Positions 1 through 5,400 of a DNA stretch of 5,400 bases are shown here, one piece after another; position 1 is the first letter of the stretch, and every line of letters starts with the position of its first letter. The DNA is from Planctomycetaceae bacterium UBA4655. Its GTDB lineage: Bacteria; Planctomycetota; Planctomycetia; Pirellulales; UBA1268. A program made the translations under genes and the position numbers. The notes beneath the pieces were generated by a model, which had not been told where the DNA came from, ran no database searches, and saw only the letters and a list, made by a program, of their open reading frames with translations. The DNA is taken from positions 1 through 5,400 of the forward strand of contig DHLZ01000265.1 of NCBI GenBank assembly GCA_002405515.1, given 5' to 3'.

Positions 1-276
1 TCACTATGTCCTGCAGGGCAACTTGCGGCTCGGGCGTCCGTGGGACCGTGGCGCCGCTCAGTCAGCCGAAAACCACAGTCAACAACATCGTGCTCGGGGC
101 AGTAACTGCGTGAGATCCCTCGAGGGCGCTGTATCTGAATCCATCGGGTTTCGAATTGCTCGGCCCCTCACCGTGCCCGATCGCAGGTTTCACCAGGCCT
201 CGCTCGGATTGGCCCCCGTGGCGTCGGACTCCGACGGTTGTGCGCAGCAGTTTTCGGCCGCCCCCGAACGAGTGGA
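1..276. other. Region downstream of the activator gene, no supported gene
   Basis: Short open frames exist on the plus strand, including one open from the left edge to 340, but none has a recognisable motif and that one runs antisense into the 3' end of the activator gene. Two small inverted repeats lie near its right end: TTCGG/CCGAA (253-257 with 264-268), eight bases beyond the activator stop when read on the minus strand, and the palindrome GTCGGACTCCGAC (223-235). Neither is followed by a T-run on the minus strand, so a terminator role is weak. Bases 1-220 show nothing I can name. Confidence 0.4.
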
Positions 277-1677
277 TCAGGCCTTCGGGTCCTTCCGAAA
301 CGCCGGGGCGTCGAGCGCGTGCCCCTTCATGAGCCGGTAGAGTGTGCCTCGAGGAAGCCTCGCCTCGCGGGCGGCGGCGGACACGTCGCCCGAGTGCCGC
401 GTGAGCAGATCGGTGAGGTACTGCCGCTCGAACCTCGCGACCTGCTCGGCCCGCTGGGCGAAAAAGCCGACGGCATTCCCGTCGGCCCCGTTTCTTCCCG
501 CGGCGGCGACCACCTCGTCGGGCAGGTCCTCGACGCCGGCGACGTGCGATCGCGTCATGGCAACGGCCCGACGGACGACGTTTTGCAGTTCGCGGACGTT
601 GCCGGGCCAGTGGTAGCTCCTGAGCACCTGGTAGGCGTCGGAGGAGAGGCCGCCGGCTGCCTTGCCCATCTCCTGGATCGCGCGATTCGCGAACGCCTCG
701 GCCAGGAGGCCGATGTCGTCGCCACGCGTCCGCAGCGGCGGCATGTCGATCCGCACCACGTTGATCCGGTAGAAGAGATCCCGCCGGAATTCACCCCCTT
801 CGACCATCGTGTCGATGTCGCGGCTCGTGGCGGCGACGACCCGCACGTCCACGGCGTTTTCCTGGCGGGCACCCACCCGCCGGATCCGCCGTTCCTGCAA
901 CACCCGCAGCAGCTTCGCCTGGAGCGGCAGCGGAAGTTCGCCGACCTCGTCGAGAAAGAGCGTGCCGCTGTCGGCGAACTCGACGAGACCCATCCGCCGT
1001 GAGTCGGCCCCGGTGAACGCGCCCCGCTCGTGACCAAAAAGCTCGCTCTCGAGCAGCGCGTCGGGGATCGCGCCGCAATCCACCGGCACGAACGGCCCCG
1101 ATGCCCGGCGGCTGCGGCGGTGGAGCGAACGGGCGACGAGCTCCTTGCCGGTGCCGGTCTCCCCTGTGACGAGCACGTCCACCGAGCTCGCCGCGACCCG
1201 GTCGATGATCGAGTAGACCTTCTGCATCGGCGGGCTCTCGCCGAGAAAATCGTCGAACGAGTACGACCGCTCGACCGTGCGGCGAAGCAGCTCCTCCGCC
1301 GCGATCCGCCGCGAGTTTCGCAGCAGCCGTTCGAGTGCGTCCTCGAGGTCGGTCTCCACCCGCTTCACGTCGAGGTAGTCCCCCGCCCCGGCCTGCATGC
1401 AGGCGCGGGCTGTGTCGACGCTCGCGTGCGGGTCGATCACGACCATCGGCAGCTGCGGATCGGCCTTCTTCACGGCGCCGTAGAGGACGTCGGCCGTCGG
1501 GCCGGAACGGGCCGTGACGATGCCGAGATCCCACGAGTCGCGGGAGAGGCTTCCGAGCGCCTTCTCGAGCGACGACTCGACCCGAAGCTCGAGCGGCTGA
1601 AGACGCGCCACGAGCTTCGCGTAGGGTAGCCCGGCAGGGCCGGCCGAATCGACGACGAGGATGCGGGGCTGGCGCAT
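277..1677 (-). CDS. Sigma-54-dependent transcriptional activator (NtrC-like) with degenerate receiver domain
   Basis: This 466-residue protein has the three-part architecture of NtrC-family bacterial enhancer-binding proteins, which use ATP to open sigma-54 RNA polymerase promoters. Residues about 4-120 form a receiver-like fold. The AAA+ domain (about 143-375) carries Walker A GETGTGK (172-178), the sigma-54-contacting GAFTGA loop (219-224), Walker B LFLDEV (240-245), the FRRDLFYR arginine-finger region (297-304) and sensor II WPGNVREL (357-364). Residues about 416-455 form a Fis-type helix-turn-helix. All ATPase and sigma-54 contact motifs look intact. The receiver is not: threonine 55 stands where the phosphoacceptor aspartate should be. 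I chose the ATG at 1677 because RILVVD, the usual receiver start, follows at once. A GTG at 1713 is an alternative start, and the further in-frame extension to 1827 looks spurious. No clear Shine-Dalgarno precedes the ATG. The gene is divergent from the SEC-C/TPR gene. Family assignment is very sure; targets are unknown. Confidence 0.95.
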   Translation of the reverse strand: MRQPRILVVDSAGPAGLPYAKLVARLQPLELRVESSLEKALGSLSRDSWDLGIVTARSGPTADVLYGAVKKADPQLPMVVIDPHASVDTARACMQAGAGDYLDVKRVETDLEDALERLLRNSRRIAAEELLRRTVERSYSFDDFLGESPPMQKVYSIIDRVAASSVDVLVTGETGTGKELVARSLHRRSRRASGPFVPVDCGAIPDALLESELFGHERGAFTGADSRRMGLVEFADSGTLFLDEVGELPLPLQAKLLRVLQERRIRRVGARQENAVDVRVVAATSRDIDTMVEGGEFRRDLFYRINVVRIDMPPLRTRGDDIGLLAEAFANRAIQEMGKAAGGLSSDAYQVLRSYHWPGNVRELQNVVRRAVAMTRSHVAGVEDLPDEVVAAAGRNGADGNAVGFFAQRAEQVARFERQYLTDLLTRHSGDVSAAAREARLPRGTLYRLMKGHALDAPAFRKDPKA

Positions 1678-1740
1678 GGGCTTGGCGGAGGATTGCTGGG
1701 ACTGCGATGCCACGGACCATCGCCGCGCCGGCCGCCTACC

Positions 1741-1789
1741 CGCGCGTTGCCGGAAGTATGCAGGCTGACCCGCCGCCGGGCAACACGCG
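1741..1789. promoter_or_regulatory. Inverted repeat spanning the divergent promoter region (candidate operator)
   Basis: The arms CGCGCGTTGCC (1741-1751) and GGCAACACGCG (1779-1789) pair at 10 of 11 positions, with a single C/A mismatch and a 27-base spacer. The right arm overlaps the candidate -35 box of the activator promoter, and the left arm lies at its predicted transcription start. That placement would suit a dimeric repressor, or autoregulation by the Fis-type HTH of the activator. It could also be a leader-RNA stem or chance in GC-rich DNA. The pairing is seen; the operator role is inferred. Confidence 0.35.
1755..1783 (-). promoter_or_regulatory. Candidate sigma-70-type promoter for the activator gene
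   Basis: Read on the minus strand, TTGCCC (plus positions 1778-1783) and CATACT (1755-1760) each match four of six bases of the -35 and -10 consensus and are separated by exactly 17 bases. Transcription would start near 1748, giving a leader of roughly 70 bases to the ATG at 1677, or about 35 to the alternative GTG at 1713. The call rests on hexamer match and spacing only; planctomycete promoters are poorly characterised. Confidence 0.35.
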
Positions 1790-1835
1790 GTGGTCCATCT
1801 GCTACATTTTGTGTTTCTCCGGAGCAAAGAAACGC

Positions 1836-4016
1836 ATGGCCATCGATCCCTACTCTCCGTGCCCCGGCGGCACGGGCAAGAAGATCAAGTTCTGCTGCAG
1901 CGAGCTCGTCGGCGACCTCGATCAGCTCGACCGCCTCGTCGAGGGTCAGCAGCTCTCCGCGGCGCGGGAGATGGTGGATCGCCTCGCCACCCGGCAGCCG
2001 GGAAAGGCCTGCCTTCTCTCGACGAAGGTGAAGCTCGCGCTCGCCGACCGGAAAATCGGCGAGGCATCCGCGGCCGCCACGGAGTTCGTCACAGCCTGCC
2101 CCGACAATCCCATGGCGATGGCGCAGTCGGCGCTGTGCGAGGCCCTCGTCGGACGGCTCCAGGAATCGGCGACGGCGTTCGACAAGGCCCGCGAGGCCTG
2201 TGGCGCGGAGGTCCTGCCGGACGTGGCGAGGATCGCCGCCTCGCTCGCACAGGTCGCGGCACAGCTCGGATCGGTCGGCTTCGCGCAGGGGCTGCTCGAG
2301 TGGATCGAGGAGAAGCAGCTCGCCAGCGAGGACGAGCGACGGATGCTCGCCGCCAGGATCGGAATGGCCGGCGTGCCGGCGGCGCTGCGGTCGCGGCCGC
2401 CGATCGAGAACCCGCCCGAGGATTCCCCCTGGCGATTCGAGTTCGACCGTGCCGTCGAACACGCACGGGCGTTCCGGCTGTCGAAGGCGCTCACGACGTT
2501 TCGCAGCTTGAAGGGAGTCGCGGGCGACTGCCGCGCCGTCCACGCGAACATCGCGATCCTCTGCGAGCTGCTCGCCCGGCCGTTCGAGGCGGCGGAGGCA
2601 TGGCTGAAGGTGGCGGCGTCGGCCGGCATGTCGGCCGATGATTCGGTCGAAGCGACGGGCCGGGCGATCGAGCTGGAGCACGAGGCGGATCCGGATCGCT
2701 CGCCGACGATTTCCCTCGTGAGTCTCGTCGGCGCGATGCACGGGCGGACACCGGAGGAGATCGAGCTCGTCGAGGACAAGCTGCGGCACGACGTCCGATT
2801 CCAGGCGGTGCCGTTCGATCGCGGCGAGTGGGTGTCGAAAAATCGCGTTCCGCCCCGGAGCGTCTGGCGGATCGGCGAGGCGGGCCCCAAGCCCGACGAC
2901 CCGCAGCGGCTGCTCGCCTCGCTGCTCATCTTCGGCCGACAGACCGACCGGGAGCCGGAGGCCGTGCTCCAGGGCTTCGAGCCCGATGCGAACGAGGCGA
3001 AACCGGTCGTCGAGCCGCTCCTGGGAACGACGTTCACGAAGGACGATTCCCGCCAGGGCGGCGGCACGACCCCGACCGCCTGGCTCGTCAACACACAGTA
3101 CATGGTGCGGCTGTCGGAGCCGCCCCGCGAGCGGCCCGCCTCGGACCAGCCGTCGCTCGTCGACACGCTCATGGCGAGGCAGCGCGAGCTGCTGTGGGAC
3201 CGGTTCGTGGCGATGTGGCCGGAGGCCGCGCTGCCCGAGCTGCTCGGCAAGACGCCCCGCGAGGCGATCGCCAGCCGCGAAGGCCGCATGCGGGTGCTCG
3301 CCATGATCGAGGATGGGGAGGCGGCGAGCCGGCAGCCCGACGCGCCGCCGGCGTGGGCACGGGTCCGTGAACGGCTTTCGCTCGAAGCCCCGAAGCCGAT
3401 CGAATCGAAGAAGCCTCTCGAGGAGGTGCCCCCGATGCGGTGGCATCGCGTCGCACTGCGGGAGCTGCCCCTCGAGGAGCTTCGCGGCATGCTCGTCGCG
3501 GGTGCGGCCACGGGGTTCGACACGGCGTCCGAACGTGCCGCGACCGAGCTCGTCTCTCGGCCCGATGCGACCCCGGAAGACCGCTGGGAGGCCTACGGCC
3601 TGCTCGAAGAGCGGGCCCAGTCGTCCGTGCGAAAGCTCGAGATCATCAAGGAACTCCGATCGATCGCCGCGAGCCTGAAGGCGAGCGACGGCATGATCGA
3701 CGCGGCGGAACTGCGGGTGCGGCTCCAGCGTGGTGACGAGGCCGAAATCATGCGATTGCTCGACCACGTGGGCCGCGAGCATGGCCGCGACGAGAAGGTG
3801 ATCCGGGCCGTGACCGACGTGCTCGCCGAGGCGGGCATCGACCTGTCGGCCATGGCGGGTCGGGGCGGCATGCCCGCCGGCGGGGCGGCCGGACCGGCGG
3901 CGCAGATCCCCGCCGCGGAGCCGGGCAAGCTCTGGACGCCAGACGGCGGCACGGCCTCTGCAGGAAGGACCGAGCCGGGGGGCTCCGAAAAGAAGACGCT
4001 CTGGACGCCGGGCTGA
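1836..4016 (+). CDS. SEC-C-like motif, TPR-like repeat protein of unknown function
   Basis: This 726-residue protein has no function I can name. It opens with PYSPCPGGTGKKIKFCC (residues 5-21), close to the SEC-C zinc motif of the SecA C-terminus and many unrelated proteins, but the second cysteine is replaced by glycine 11, leaving Cys9, Cys20 and Cys21. Residues about 28-160 and 200-275 are amphipathic helical pairs resembling TPRs, fitting a protein-binding scaffold. The middle and C-terminal part is mostly helical and unrecognised. A Gly/Ala/Pro-rich linker (about 669-698) leads to a tail with LWTP at 699-702 and again at 722-725, one residue from the end. I see no signal peptide or membrane segment, so it is probably cytoplasmic. 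The ATG at 1836 is chosen because the SEC-C motif begins right after it and GGAG lies 11 bases upstream; the in-frame extension back to 1707 would run through the divergent promoter. The stop overlaps the ribD start. The SEC-C annotation should not be read as SecA. Confidence 0.92.
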   Translation: MAIDPYSPCPGGTGKKIKFCCSELVGDLDQLDRLVEGQQLSAAREMVDRLATRQPGKACLLSTKVKLALADRKIGEASAAATEFVTACPDNPMAMAQSALCEALVGRLQESATAFDKAREACGAEVLPDVARIAASLAQVAAQLGSVGFAQGLLEWIEEKQLASEDERRMLAARIGMAGVPAALRSRPPIENPPEDSPWRFEFDRAVEHARAFRLSKALTTFRSLKGVAGDCRAVHANIAILCELLARPFEAAEAWLKVAASAGMSADDSVEATGRAIELEHEADPDRSPTISLVSLVGAMHGRTPEEIELVEDKLRHDVRFQAVPFDRGEWVSKNRVPPRSVWRIGEAGPKPDDPQRLLASLLIFGRQTDREPEAVLQGFEPDANEAKPVVEPLLGTTFTKDDSRQGGGTTPTAWLVNTQYMVRLSEPPRERPASDQPSLVDTLMARQRELLWDRFVAMWPEAALPELLGKTPREAIASREGRMRVLAMIEDGEAASRQPDAPPAWARVRERLSLEAPKPIESKKPLEEVPPMRWHRVALRELPLEELRGMLVAGAATGFDTASERAATELVSRPDATPEDRWEAYGLLEERAQSSVRKLEIIKELRSIAASLKASDGMIDAAELRVRLQRGDEAEIMRLLDHVGREHGRDEKVIRAVTDVLAEAGIDLSAMAGRGGMPAGGAAGPAAQIPAAEPGKLWTPDGGTASAGRTEPGGSEKKTLWTPG
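1860..1898 (+). other. Degenerate SEC-C zinc-binding motif (coding)
   Basis: This stretch codes for residues 9-21 of the SEC-C/TPR protein. The usual pattern is C-x-C-G-x-G-x(3)-K-x-C-C/H. Here the spacing, glycines, lysine and terminal CC are kept, but the second cysteine is glycine (GGC, 1866-1868). Three of the four usual zinc ligands remain. Zinc could still bind with an outside ligand or by dimerisation, or the motif may have lost metal binding. Confidence 0.75.
3930..4013 (+). repeat. Tandem LWTP motif at the protein C-terminus
   Basis: The last 28 residues of the SEC-C/TPR protein contain LWTPDGG and a terminal LWTPG separated by 16 polar residues. At the DNA level CTCTGGACGCC is repeated exactly (3930-3940 and 3999-4009). 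Tryptophan is otherwise rare in the preceding Gly/Ala/Pro-rich linker. The pattern looks like a duplicated short linear binding motif on a flexible tail; the partner is unknown. Confidence 0.6.
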
Positions 4017-4018
4017 TG
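4014..4018 (+). promoter_or_regulatory. TGATG stop-start overlap coupling the SEC-C/TPR gene to ribD
   Basis: The TGA stop of the upstream gene (4014-4016) shares its A with the ATG of ribD (4016-4018). Such overlaps usually mean co-transcription and re-initiation by the same ribosome. The only purine-rich stretch ahead of the ATG (GGGGGGCTCCGAAAAGAAG, ending at 3995) is too far upstream to act as an ordinary ribosome binding site, supporting coupling. Confidence 0.8.
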
Positions 4019-5140
4019 TCGTTCACGCCGGGCGAATCCGTCGCGATGGCACGGGCGATCGTGCTCGCCCGCCGCGGGGAGGGCTGGGTCGAGCCCAACC
4101 CGATGGTCGGAGCCGTCGTGATCGCCGACGACGGCACCACGCTCGGCGAGGGCTGGCACAAGCGGTTCGGCGGCGACCATGCCGAGGTGATGGCGCTGTC
4201 GGCCGCGGGCCCCGCTGCCCGCGGGGCGACGCTCTGCGTGTCGCTCGAGCCGTGCCGCCACGTCGGCAAGACGCCCCCCTGCACCGACGCGATCATCGCC
4301 GCCGGCATCCGGCGGGTGGTCGTGGCCGCGGGCGATCCCTCGCCGCATGCGAACGGCGAGGGCGTCGCGAAGCTCGCGGCGGAGGGGATCGCGGTCGAGG
4401 TCGGCCTCCGCGAGGACGAGGCGGTGCGGCTCACCTCGCCCTTTCGCATGCTCGTGCAACACGGCCGCCCCTGGATGATCGCGAAGTGGGCCATGAGCCT
4501 CGACGGGAAGGTGGCGACGCATGCCGGGGAGAGCCGCTGGATCTCGTCGGAAGCCTCCCGAAAAATCGTGCATGCGCTGAGGGGCAGGGTCGACGGGATC
4601 ATGATCGGCGTGAACACGGCAATCGCCGACGACCCGCTGCTCACGGCGCGGCCACCGGGCCCGCGGACGGCGGTGCGGATCGTGCTCGATTCCGCCGCGA
4701 GACTGCCCGCCGACGGCCGGCTCGTCGCCACGGCGAGGGAGGTGCCCGTGCTCGTGATGGTGGCGAGGGACGCCCCCCCCGCCCGTGTCGAGCGGCTCCG
4801 GGACGCCGGCTGCGAGGTCTTCCAGTGCGACGGTGACGAGCGGCAGGAGAGACTGTCCGTCGCGCTACAGGAACTCGGCCGCCGCCGACTCACGAACGTG
4901 CTCGTCGAGGGGGGCATGGGGCTTCTCGGCGGGCTTTTCGATGCGAGGAAGGTCGACGAGGTCTGGTCGTTCATCACCCCGAAGGTGATCGGCGGCGAGG
5001 ACGCCTTCACGCCCGTCGGCGGCCGGGGCGTGAAAGAGATTGCCGCAGCCGCGGACATCGACGTCGAGGAGACGAGCTTCCACGGCGGCGACGTGCTCAT
5101 CCGCGGCCTCTGCCGCCCAAGTGCTCCGCCAGAACCGTAA
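4016..5140 (+). CDS. ribD: Bifunctional riboflavin biosynthesis protein RibD (deaminase/reductase)
   Basis: RibD catalyses two consecutive cytoplasmic steps of riboflavin synthesis. It deaminates 2,5-diamino-6-ribosylamino-4(3H)-pyrimidinone 5'-phosphate, then reduces the ribosyl side chain with NADPH. The 374-residue length is normal for the fused enzyme. The N-terminal cytidine-deaminase-like domain (about 7-145) shows PNPMVG (27-32), the zinc and proton-shuttle motif HAE (55-57) and the zinc cysteines of EPCRHVGKTPPC (Cys80, Cys89). The C-terminal reductase domain (about 152-366) shows KWAMSLDGK (157-165), SRWIS (173-177), DDPLLTAR (205-212), RIVLD (221-225) and VEGG (297-300). All key residues look present. 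The ATG is fixed by the overlap TGATG with the upstream stop, which points to translational coupling. No FMN riboswitch (RFN element) is visible upstream or in the divergent region, and no other rib gene lies in the window. The TAA stop is followed by an A-rich run. Confidence 0.97.
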   Translation: MSFTPGESVAMARAIVLARRGEGWVEPNPMVGAVVIADDGTTLGEGWHKRFGGDHAEVMALSAAGPAARGATLCVSLEPCRHVGKTPPCTDAIIAAGIRRVVVAAGDPSPHANGEGVAKLAAEGIAVEVGLREDEAVRLTSPFRMLVQHGRPWMIAKWAMSLDGKVATHAGESRWISSEASRKIVHALRGRVDGIMIGVNTAIADDPLLTARPPGPRTAVRIVLDSAARLPADGRLVATAREVPVLVMVARDAPPARVERLRDAGCEVFQCDGDERQERLSVALQELGRRRLTNVLVEGGMGLLGGLFDARKVDEVWSFITPKVIGGEDAFTPVGGRGVKEIAAAADIDVEETSFHGGDVLIRGLCRPSAPPEP

Positions 5141-5146
5141 AAAAGT

Positions 5147-5158
5147 TTCTCGCGAGAA
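5147..5158. repeat. Perfect 12-base palindrome just after ribD
   Basis: TTCTCGCGAGAA reads the same on both strands and begins 7 bases after the ribD stop. It follows a run of six A (5139-5144). On the minus strand it would be a short hairpin followed after two bases by six T, resembling a weak terminator for transcription arriving from the right. It could equally be a protein-binding palindrome. The A/T-rich 4-bp stem is weak. Confidence 0.35.
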
Positions 5159-5206
5159 TGACTTCGTAAGGGCGGCCCCGAACCATCTTGAATGCCACCG
5201 CACTGC

Positions 5207-5279
5207 CGCCGGGGGAGCAGACACTCCGTCGCTTCGGTGAGGATACACCTGAGGCTCCTCCGCGTCCGCTCCCCCGGCG
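5207..5279 (+). terminator. Long hairpin downstream of ribD (candidate terminator or structured RNA)
   Basis: CGCCGGGGGAGC (5207-5218) and GCTCCCCCGGCG (5268-5279) are perfect 12-base inverted repeats. After one A/C mismatch the stem continues with GAC/GTC (5220-5222 with 5264-5266). Inside the loop GAGGA/TCCTC (5239-5243 with 5256-5260) can pair again. The element starts 66 bases after the ribD stop, so it could end the transcript, but only two T follow the 3' arm and the 49 bases between the long arms are too many for a simple intrinsic terminator. A non-coding RNA or mobile repeat fits as well. The pairing is certain; the function is not. Confidence 0.45.
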
Positions 5280-5359
5280 TTAAGCATCAAGGTGCCTGTG
5301 TGATCATTGAGCGCCACGCTTGCCCGTGAGGGGCTGCCCGTGTGCCCGAGACGGCGTAG

Positions 5360-5396
5360 CTGACCAGCGCAGGCCGGAGGCCGAAGCGCCAGTCAG
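5360..5396 (+). repeat. Compound GC-rich hairpin at the window edge (REP-like or non-coding RNA stem)
   Basis: Three nested arm pairs are seen: CTGAC (5360-5364) with GTCAG (5392-5396), GCGC (5367-5370) with GCGC (5386-5389), and GGCC (5372-5375) with GGCC (5379-5382) around a GGA loop. The outer pairs are separated by a symmetric CA/CA internal loop and the inner ones by A against GAA. This is 13 base pairs within 37 bases. It resembles a repetitive extragenic palindrome or an RNA stem. Sequence beyond 5400 is needed to classify it. Confidence 0.4.
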
Positions 5397-5400
5397 GTCC

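Larger units (their letters stand above)
1678..1835. promoter_or_regulatory. Divergent intergenic region between the activator and the SEC-C/TPR gene
   Basis: This 158-base gap must hold the start signals of both flanking genes unless one is expressed from further away. On the minus side a TTGCCC/CATACT promoter candidate is visible, with an inverted repeat around it. On the plus side GGAG at 1821-1824 lies 11 bases before the ATG at 1836 and is a plausible ribosome binding site. A TACATT hexamer at 1803-1808 could be a weak -10 box for the plus gene, but no convincing -35 lies 16-18 bases before it. The stretch 1801-1832 is more AT-rich than its surroundings. I saw no sigma-54 promoter (GG...GC at -24/-12). 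Confidence 0.6.
5141..5400. other. Non-coding, structured region after ribD
   Basis: No frame here shows a recognisable protein. Besides the palindrome and the two large hairpins described separately, the middle part holds three spaced copies of TGCCCGTG or TGCCCGAG (5321, 5335, 5343) and a small GCCC/GGGC hairpin (5322-5325 with 5331-5334). The density of paired segments from 5207 to the edge suggests a structured RNA or a repeat element rather than plain spacer. No riboswitch class, tRNA or tmRNA signature was recognised. Confidence 0.5.

Noticed and set aside
2..340. Plus-strand open frame from the left edge (TTG start at 23)
   Set aside because: No recognisable protein features; its last 60 bases are antisense to the helix-turn-helix end of the activator. 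A gene fragment entering from the left cannot be excluded but is unsupported.
1678..1827. N-terminal extension of the activator to 1827
   Set aside because: The extra 50 residues are Arg/Ala-rich, precede a canonical receiver start, and would be encoded by the divergent promoter region.
1470..3782. A 770-codon open frame on the minus strand, antisense to the SEC-C/TPR gene
   Set aside because: It has no recognisable domain and an Arg/His/Leu-rich composition typical of antisense reading of GC-rich codons. The plus-strand gene has a ribosome binding site, an N-terminal motif and coupling to ribD. It also overlaps the 5' half of the activator in another frame. Stop codons are rare antisense when TTA, CTA and TCA codons are rare.
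3748..5100. A 450-codon minus-strand frame antisense to ribD
   Set aside because: It is Ser/Arg/Pro-rich with no motif, and it lies opposite a clearly conserved ribD, so it is a composition artefact.
4865..5317. Minus-strand frame reading through the post-ribD region with a GTG start at 5317
   Set aside because: Half of it is antisense to ribD, it crosses the inverted repeats, and no motif is visible. Probably non-coding.
5358..5367. AGCTGACCAG, resembling the 5' end of E. coli RNase P RNA
   Set aside because: The following bases form a local hairpin unlike P2/P3, and the conserved GAGGAAAGTCC segment is not in the window. A ten-base match is not enough.
5392..5400. GTCAGGTCC at the window end, identical to the conserved segment before the SRP RNA tetraloop
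   Set aside because: The GTCAG part is already explained as the 3' arm of the nested hairpin, which conflicts with SRP RNA pairing, and the diagnostic GGAAGGAAGCAGC lies outside the window. Kept only as a hypothesis to test with downstream sequence.

Overview
The window is GC-rich bacterial DNA carrying three confident genes. Composition, mostly weak ribosome binding sites, and an N-terminal SEC-C-like tag on a large helical-repeat protein all suggest a planctomycete. That assignment rests on composition and protein style only, with no phylogenetic marker, so I hold it at moderate confidence.

Layout. Bases 1-276 hold no gene I can support. A minus-strand gene (277-1677) encodes a sigma-54-dependent transcriptional activator with a receiver-like domain, an AAA+ domain with intact GAFTGA loop, and a Fis-type helix-turn-helix. 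A 158-base divergent intergenic region (1678-1835) holds a plausible sigma-70-type promoter for the activator, flanked by a well-matched inverted repeat. A plus-strand pair follows. The first gene (1836-4016) encodes a 726-residue protein with a degenerate SEC-C zinc motif, TPR-like helical repeats and a tail with two LWTP motifs. Its TGA stop overlaps the ATG of the second gene, ribD (4016-5140), which encodes the bifunctional riboflavin deaminase/reductase. Bases 5141-5400 hold no supportable coding sequence but several inverted repeats: a 12-base palindrome just after ribD, a long hairpin with a perfect 12-bp stem (5207-5279), and a compound hairpin at the right edge (5360-5396).

How the parts may work together. 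ribD supplies two consecutive steps of riboflavin synthesis and is probably translationally coupled to the SEC-C/TPR gene. The activator is transcribed away from this pair. Its receiver-like domain lacks the phosphoacceptor aspartate and other catalytic residues, so it is unlikely to be a normal two-component response regulator. I saw no sigma-54 (-24/-12) promoter in the window, so its targets are unknown. The most novel features are the degenerate receiver, the SEC-C motif missing one cysteine, the repeated C-terminal LWTP motif, and the structured non-coding end region. I did not find a complete new multi-gene system.
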